Made by a program: the position numbers and the translations under genes
The notes under the pieces: generated by a model
What the model was told of the DNA's origin: nothing
The model's input: only the letters and a program-made list of their open reading frames with translations
The model's database searches: none
In this document: positions 57,801-64,000 of the stretch, piece after piece
Position numbering within the stretch: position 1 is the first letter of the stretch
Layout: each line of letters starts with the position of its first letter
Source of the DNA: Bipolaris cookei
Taxonomy: Eukaryota > Ascomycota > Dothideomycetes > Pleosporales > Pleosporaceae
DNA: 64,000 nt
Direction: 5' to 3'
Assembly (NCBI GenBank): GCA_002286855.1
Contig: NRSV01000007.1
Span: forward strand, 659,507-723,506

Positions 57801-58779
57801 TTGCAACCGAGTCTGGTCGTATCGACTCGGCTTTCTCATCTTCTCCAAACCCACACCTGGCTTCAGAGCATTCGACACCTTCGGTATGTGGGCTGATCAA
57901 TCTTTGATCCACTGTCTGACTCTTGTTTAGTGTGTTTTGAGCGAATCTCTTGAGGTTGACCAACAGCCTGATACACTCAATGAGCCCGCAGAAAAAAGAC
58001 GAATGAAATTAATGGACGAACGTGAAGCAGCATCTTACAGACAATTTATATTCATGTCAGATGCCCCCGAGTCGCCTCCAATTTTGCCAGTTGATATACC
58101 GCAACCTCCAGACGATTCCAACTTGAACGGACAGGTAGCAGAGACGCCATCCAGCCCTTATGATGAGGTAGCAGTCTCTCTACCGCTGGGATCACCTACA
58201 ACACCACTATCAGAAACAGATCCAGTCCTTTTGGCTACGAGCAATTACCTTTCGTATTCTGTGCTTCCAGCCGAACCTAAACCAAGAAATGCTTCAACAC
58301 CAAGCATGGTAGCTGTAGAGCCAGCGCCAGCGCCAGCGCCAGTGCTTGTCACGCCAGCTATTGCCGCGCATACCCTAGGCTGCTCAATCACCCGCGGTGC
58401 GCCATTCGATGCCAAACTATCTGCTTCCAAATCCGAAATTGATGAGACCACGGCGCCACCCACTCTCGCGGATGCACCTACCCCACAAACCAAGATATGG
58501 CAAGAAGAAACGCCTACGGCAATCGACTCATCTTCAAGTTCTCCTACCATGCTCGAAAAAGGAGAAGAGCAATCCACAAGCCTCCCTGTCATTCTATCCC
58601 GCTTACGCGAAGGAAGTATAAGCAGCATCTACTCGGCAGATAGTGTATCAAAGCCCAGCGAACAACAAGATAACGAGACGTCCGAGAGCAACGTCATTAA
58701 CATGTTGAAAGCGCTGCAGAGCTGCCCGTTCAGTCTCAACACAAAATCTTCTTCTTCTTCGTTACGGAGCTTTGCATGA
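54868..58779 (+). CDS. Large coiled-coil protein, function unknown (five exons)
   Basis: Exons 54868-55641, 55817-56054, 56200-56351, 56399-57883 and 57931-58779 join in phase to 1,165 residues. Residues 1-258 are Ser/Pro-rich and basic. Residues about 275-335 and 390-690 are long heptad-rich helices (for example LHLELSLYARNNAALQKQVE, IEQLQAQVAEKNVYVAELEA, IRQLEYHKVLLQAEIRQHTA). A conserved-looking block IERLRREINFYVREIILFKL lies near 740. The last 400 residues are Ser/Pro/Thr-rich with repeated PAPAPAP and are likely disordered. Exon 3 has two AG candidates; only the acceptor at 56198-56199 keeps the frame open. The layout resembles scaffold proteins of septa, spindle pole bodies or polarity sites, but I do not recognise an ortholog and propose no function. 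Intron 3 is only 47 bp. Confidence 0.85.
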
Positions 58780-59455
58780 GAGCAAACACTCTAATTTATT
58801 ATTTCGGCTCAGCGATTTCTGAGAAACAGTCGTTTGAAAGTGTTGTATCCCATAGGGTAAGATATGGAATTTCTTTTGTTAATTTCGCTCGTCGGACTCA
58901 CATACAGCATATGACATGTTTTCTTTTCTTTTTTCTTCTTGGATGTGTAAATAATTTTTGAACACGTGGTATAAATTATCAGTAATGGCACAACGCATAG
59001 GTTGGTACCTGACACGGAATCGGAAGATGCACTATTGTAATGTATGTAAGCTTGCTAAGCCCCAAACCCCTGAGTACTTTTCTTGCAAGTCAGACATGAT
59101 TGCGTTGACAACCAAATATTGGTTTGAATGGTTTTTCGTAAAACCATGGACTACAGCAATTTTTGGTTACATGAAATGCAATATCTCTCGTATGTGGTGC
59201 CGTGGTGCTGAGTAGCAGACCAACTAGCCCGTATCTGTTGGATTGCCTCGTAGCCAAGCGGACGCCACTAGACAGGGATGTTGAGCTCGCCGCCTTGGAT
59301 ACCGCCTTGGCAGGGACACTGCATCCCAGAGGCAAGCATTAGCTTCCCCCACAATTCTTCTATGTAAGATGGAGTCAGCTTCTTGCGCGTTCTCCACACT
59401 CTTCATTCCTCCCTTCTCTTCACCTGGTGGGAGTCGTGGGTAATCGTACTACAGG
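58780..59455. other. Intergenic region between tandem plus-strand genes
   Basis: About 680 bp, AT-rich in its left half. No gene recognised. Confidence 0.6.
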
Positions 59456-61420
59456 ATGGCGCTGATGCGGCGCTACACTCTCTATGTCCTTATGGGCTTT
59501 AGTCTCATCTACTTTCTTTACTGTCTCAAGGCACCTTATGAGAACCCAGACAACACGGTCGTAGTCGGCGACCAGGACCACCACGAACATGAGCATGAAC
59601 ACGAGCAAAAGCATAAGCAAGAGCACAATCATGAACAACATCCAGAACAACATACACACGCAAATGAGCCACAAAGGACGAAAAAGTTCCCGTCGTTTGA
59701 TTGGGCCAAGGTGCCGTTCCACAATCGCATCGAGTCGTTCACTCCGCTACCATCCGGCGAACCGAAAGCGTTACCCAAGGTCCAGTTTAGATTCGGAGCC
59801 GAGGACGCCACAGCAAAGAATATCCGCGAGATGAGAAGAGAAGAAGTCAAGAAGCAGTTCTTCAAATGCTGGAAGAACTACCGCAGCCATGCATGGATGC
59901 ACGATGAGGTGCGTCCTATAAGCGGGGGAGTGTCGGACCACTTTGGAGGCTGGGCGGCCACACTTATCGACGCGCTCGATACGCTATACATTATGGGGTT
60001 TGAAGAGGAATTCACGTCCGCCGTCGAGGACGTTGAGCGCATCGACTTTGGATACACGGATTTGGAAACGGTCAATGTGTTCGAGACCAACATCCGGCAC
60101 CTGGGTGGTCTTTTGTCGGCCTTTGAACTCAGCGGCGATGAGCGATTGCTGAAAAAGGCAAAGGAGGTGGGCGAAATGCTGTACCATGCTTTCGACACAC
60201 CCAATCATATGCCCATTACGCGATGGCAGTTTCGCGCTGGCGGCGAGGGCAAGCCCCAAGCAGCAGATGGACAAGTTCTCCTCGCAGAAATCGGAAGCAT
60301 GACCATGGAGTTTACGCGCCTCTCGCAATTGACAGGAGATCCAAAATGGTATGATGCGGTAGCAAGAATATGCCAGCTTCTACAAGCCCAGCAGTCCAAA
60401 ACGAAGCTCCCAGGCATGTGGCCTCTGATGGTAAATGCACGAAATGCCGATTTCACGCAAGACGCCAGTTTCACCCTTGGCAGCATGGCCGACTCCGCAT
60501 ACGAGTACCTGGCCAAACAATATATGCTCCTTGGCGGCCTCGACACCACCTACCACAAAATGTACGAAAGCGCCATGGATACCGCCTCCAAACATATCCT
60601 CTTCCGCCCCTCCAACCCAGAAGATTACGACATGCTTGCTTCGGGCTTCGTCTCCGTCTCCGAAGACTCAACCCTCCACCTCGACCCCGTCCTCCAGCAC
60701 CTCGCCTGCTATACTGGCGGCATGTTCGCCCTTGGCGCCCGCCTCTTCTCAAACGAAACACATATGCAAATTGCTCGCAAGCTCACAGACACATGCGTCT
60801 GGGCCTACCGCGCATCCCCCGCAGGCATCATGCCCGAAGTGTCGCACCTCCTCCCCTGCGCCTCCTCCACCACATGCACCTGGGATGAATCCGCATGGCA
60901 ACACGGTATCATGTCCCGCACCTCTGCATCCAACGAAGAACAGGATCCTCTAAAGAACATTGCGAACCTGCGTCTTCCACCGGGTTTCACATCTATAGAA
61001 GATCGCCGCTATATCCTCCGTCCCGAGGTCATCGAAAGTGTTTTCGTCATGTATCGTGTTACGGGTGAGCAGCAGTGGCAGGCTGCGGCGTGGGACATGT
61101 GGAATGCGATTTTGAAGTCTACGGATACGGATATTGCCAATTCGGCGTTGGTGGATGTTTCGGCGCCACAGCCGCCCAGAGAGGATAGTATGGAGGTATG
61201 TTATGTCCCCTTTCCCCCTTCTTTGAGATTTTTGGAGATGATGTAGCGTGCGAGTGGTATGGGATGCGTTTGGCTAACGATGATAAAACAGAGCTTCTGG
61301 ATGGCGGAGACGCTGAAATATTTTTATCTTACGTTTAGTGAGCCCAGTGTTGTTAGTCTTGATGACTGGGTTTTTAATACCGAGGCGCACCCGTTTAGAG
61401 TACCAAAACCCAAGGCTTAG
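59456..61420 (+). CDS. GH47 class I alpha-1,2-mannosidase, membrane-anchored
   Basis: Exons 59456-61195 and 61292-61420 give 622 residues. Residues 7-23 are an uncleaved signal-anchor ([17 protein letters not shown]), so it is a type II ER or Golgi enzyme. A His/Glu-rich linker (about 41-68) precedes the catalytic (alpha/alpha)7 barrel. GH47 blocks are [40 protein letters not shown] sequence at 158-180, [55 protein letters not shown] and the final [14 protein letters not shown], whose Thr binds the catalytic calcium. Exon 2 supplies this final part and begins [16 protein letters not shown]. The enzyme trims alpha-1,2-linked mannose from N-glycans. Without the intron the frame ends early and loses the calcium site. 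Confidence 0.95.
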
Positions 61421-62654
61421 AGATATCCTAGGTTCTTCCTTTTCTTTCTTCGGGGTTGTGTAATAAAAAGGGAATGGGATGTGTGGGATTTTTTGGCAAT
61501 TACTTTAGAAGAAAAAAGATAGTACACCCCTGTGTAAACAAAGATAATGGATTAAAGTGCGTCCCTAAGTGAAGAGACACACTGTGTAGCGAGACAGGTT
61601 CATGGTTCGGACCACTTAGAGATGCTTCCTCACAAAATTGTCGAGATATAGCTGACACATAATGGTTCTCTAGCTATTATACTTTAGATTAGCTTACCTC
61701 TGAGACGAATCGCTGTGATGTTGGCCAGCCTGTTAGCTACGTCGTCAACGTCGTCATTCGACTCTCTGGCGACTACCCCTTATTCATTCATGACGTTGAC
61801 TGCCTCTCAAGCATTCGGAGGGTCAAGAAGCAAACACGATAAAGCAAGATATTATCTTAATATAGTTTAAAAGATTTTTAACGTAGCAGCGTGCATACTG
61901 AAGGCTCCCATACATGGGCAAATTGTTTTTTTGGAAAACAGGTTAAGCAGAAGTTAGCATACCAAAATCATTTTCAGCCAATCAAACAAAGGTTATCAAC
62001 AACAAGATTTCCTGTGATTGGTAAAACCAAAGTTTGGTAAGCTAACTTCTGCTTAACCTGTTTTCCAAAAAACAATTTGCCCATGTATGAAGGCTCCGTT
62101 GTAAAAATAAAGAGATTCTTCTAGACAGAACCAAGCTAGCGAGATATGCTAGTGAAACTTAGCGCTCTTGTTGCATGATATGTTGTATCGTAAAGAATAC
62201 GACGCCATACCAGTCCTGTATGCCACGCTGACGTTAATGCGCAGGGTAGACGCAACGGTAACGCACTGCAGGCAGCTTTAGAGGGAAGCCACGAGTAGGC
62301 GATCAAGGTACAGTCGCGGGCACAATCTATTTCTGGTTTTTTTAGATTGACTCTGTTCTTGACGCACAGTCCGCTTGACAGATTCACTTGTAGGTTCGAT
62401 CCATGACAAAGTATGCCTATGTGAGCTCGTGCTACCAGGTCTAGTTATAAGAAAGTACTACTCTTCTGCTAGCACCTTCTCGCGCATTACGAATACATAG
62501 TCGACAGAAACAGAAGAAGAGAAAGAGAAGGCAAAGTGTGCATGCTTAATAGCCTTATTGCTGACGGAACAGTGCTGCGAACTCGTGGAAGCCCCTCGGC
62601 TGATATACGTCCACCTCAAAAGACTTCTGTGCAACGATAGTAGTTGATGCAGCC
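61421..62654. other. Repeat-bearing intergenic region
   Basis: This holds the MITE at 61909-62089. The remaining DNA is AT-rich and shows no gene. Confidence 0.55.
61909..62089. mobile_element. 181 bp MITE with near-perfect long inverted repeats and 8 bp target duplication (hAT-type)
   Basis: The ends CATACATGGGCAAATTG... and ...CAATTTGCCCATGTATG are inverted repeats of about 57 bp that differ by a T-run length and one base (GCATACC versus GCTTACC). They flank a 65 bp centre. AAGGCTCC occurs exactly on both sides (61901-61908, 62090-62097). An 8 bp duplication is the mark of hAT transposase. The element has no coding capacity, so it needs an autonomous partner elsewhere. The near identity of both arms suggests recent insertion, unlike the decayed Fot1-like elements. 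Confidence 0.85.
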
Positions 62655-63262
62655 TCAAGATCCTCCCCCACAATATTGGAACCTCCACGTGCAATCGTCG
62701 CAGTTCAACTCCCAACAATCTTCGTTTCCGCCGCAGGAATGATCGTCACAGGCTCTCTTTTTCAGCAAAGGAGAGCGCTCTTTCCTTGGCTTGGGTGTCT
62801 GCAGCTTTGGTACATACGGCTGGATGAAGTCTGGAACAGCGAATAGCTGTTCCTTGGAGGTAACGGTCGTGCCTTCGCTAAATTGATTGCCAACGATCAG
62901 TTCTTGCCTGTTATATTAACGGCATGCGAGGGTTAAAGTAGACTTACATTCCAGTGAAGTTCTCTCGGACATCCTCGTCTAAGCGGATCTTAATATACTC
63001 GGCAACTTAATCTTTGTGGAGTTGGACGTAATCGATGATCTTAGTGCGCTCTAGGTTCAGGCTACGCAGTATTCCATCATATCCCAGCACTTGAACGCCG
63101 TTGCCCTTCACGAGGCTTTTGATGACCTCAGGTAGCGGCTAGAGACGAATGTTAGTACCTAATTGCGACGAAGTAGCCACATTATGGGCTTACTCCTTCA
63201 TTTGATGTAGCTATTGCGAGCAAGAAAGCTGCACTAGCAGACAGGAAAAGTGAAAGCCTCAT
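62655..63262 (-). pseudogene. Small secreted cysteine-rich protein gene (effector-like), interrupted by one stop codon
   Basis: The ATG at 63262 starts a signal peptide (MRLSLFLSASAAFLLAIA). Exons 63262-63194, 63138-62948 and 62907-62655 join in phase to 170 codons. An in-frame TAA (63009-63007, codon 67) breaks it. The region after signal cleavage looks like a pro-domain (PLPEVIKSLVKGNGVQVLGY) and ends in LLKKR, a Kex2-type site, at about codon 137. The last 32 codons hold six Cys (ACDDHSC, EDC, ELNC, DDC, QYC). In the same frame beyond the TGA at 62657-62655 another short open run has two more Cys. Intron 2 is only 39 bp, which is short. Signal peptide, pro-domain, Kex2 site and Cys-rich end are the layout of many processed fungal secreted peptides. 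I do not recognise the family, and no activity is claimed. It could be functional if the TAA is a sequence error or lies in an unrecognised intron. Confidence 0.6.
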
Positions 63263-63360
63263 GGTGATGGTCGAGAGGGAAGTCTAGTGAAGCAGTGATT
63301 TGCCAGGTGTATAATACGTAAAGGCTAAACCCAAAAACAACAAAAAGCAGTCTCACTTAC

Positions 63361-64000
63361 TTAGGTACAAGATTCAAATAGCTACAAGAAAGAGACCGGA
63401 TACGAGAGTATACACAATACAAAAGAGAAGCAATAAAGAAGGATAAGCACACACGCGCGGCTAAATTCAATCTAAAGCTACAAAAAGCTATAGCTATCCC
63501 AAGAGGCACAAAAAGAGAAACGTCAAGCGCCTTCTTCTCACTCAAACTAGGCCACGGATATTTCAACGTCTACCTAGAGAGAGTAAAGAAGATGAACTCT
63601 AGCCTCTGCAGCTGCGGGAGACCGCAAACACCAGAGCATATCCTCTTATTCTGCAGCTACTATAACGCAGAAAGAAACAAGCTAAAAGCAACTCTCGACT
63701 AGAAAACGCTCAGCATGCCACTCCTCCTCCACACTCTTACTGGAATAGAAGCTACATTAGCTTTCATTACCGGCATGAAGGTAGGGACAAAATGGTGGCA
63801 CCTAGGCCAGGAACAAGACTAAAACATAAACAACAACAACCGTGCTGCCCGGCGTAACGCCCGCTTCGATCACCAAAATCAAAACGCTAACATGAAACTA
63901 TTAAGCCACGTACGATAGCTATTATCACGATATTTTCTAGTGTTGAGCTCTAGAGGCCTTAATTGATATATATAGCTATCTATATTTTGATGGGAGCTTG
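63361..64000 (+). mobile_element. 3' end of a Tad1-type LINE (non-LTR) retrotransposon, 5'-truncated and decayed
   Basis: The frame 63382-63822 reads like the C-terminus of LINE ORF2. It has AAKFNLKLQKAIAIPRG, SAFFSLKLGHGYFNVYLERV, and the CxCx8HxxxxC knuckle (CSCGRPQTPEHILLFC), then LLLHTLTGIEATLAFITG and WHLGQEQD before the stop at 63820-63822. In-frame TAG codons at 63379-63381 and 63700-63702 break it. Downstream AT-rich 3' UTR continues out of the window, so the 3' end is not seen. Confidence 0.78.

Noticed and set aside
62391..62403. GGTTCGATCC resembling a tRNA box B
   Set aside because: No box A at the proper distance upstream and no acceptor stem.
1..64000. Biosynthetic cluster, CRISPR array, rRNA operon or prokaryotic defence system
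   Set aside because: No polyketide, peptide or terpene synthase, no direct-repeat array, no rRNA, and the genes are spliced and eukaryotic.

Overview
The window comes from a filamentous ascomycete (Pezizomycotina; probably a Dothideomycete such as a member of the Pleosporales, which is an inference). The evidence is short 40-100 bp GT-AG introns in most genes, a NoxB-type NADPH oxidase, a PhiA-like cell-wall protein, a spliced histone H1, a POM152 nucleoporin and decayed Fot1/pogo transposons and a Tad1-like LINE. All gene models below were assembled by hand by joining exons in phase. No splice site has transcript support.

Layout. The left edge (1-356, minus) is the first exon of an RNase T2, cut by the window border. 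A 5 kb gene-poor stretch follows. Then come a secreted PhiA-like protein (5358-5939, plus) and a six-exon histone H1 (6880-8298, minus). From 8.3 to 16.4 kb there is almost nothing but a broken Fot1-like transposon (11.0-12.66 kb) in AT-rich and unrecognised DNA. From 16.4 to 61.4 kb lies an ordinary euchromatic gene block. It encodes a hexose transporter, an F-box/YccV protein, a CRAL-TRIO protein, POM152, a BAP1/UCH37-like deubiquitinase, a metallo-beta-lactamase-fold hydrolase, NoxB, a 70-residue membrane protein, the Emg1/Nep1 rRNA methyltransferase, a glyoxalase-fold/disordered fusion, a HAD 'Swiss army knife' RNA-repair-like protein, a RING E3, a SNIP1/Pml1-like FHA splicing factor, a long coiled-coil protein and a GH47 mannosidase. 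A second decayed Fot1-like element (45.9-47.7 kb) interrupts this block. The right end (61.4-64 kb) is again repeat-rich, with a 181 bp hAT-type MITE having a perfect 8 bp target duplication, a broken small secreted cysteine-rich protein gene and the 3' end of a Tad1-type LINE.

Working together. There is no biosynthetic cluster or operon-like system. Several pairs are head to head with shared promoters: POM152/deubiquitinase, HAD-SAK/RING (221 bp apart), F-box/CRAL-TRIO and SNIP1/coiled-coil. Functionally most genes are housekeeping: chromatin, ribosome assembly, nuclear pore, ubiquitin, splicing and glycan trimming. NoxB is a developmental and infection-related gene in fungi that have been studied. 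The most unusual items are the broken effector-like gene in the repeat-rich right end, the young-looking MITE beside it, the glyoxalase-fold/charged-tail fusion, the asymmetric terminal repeat of the first Fot1-like element and the variant RING ligand set.
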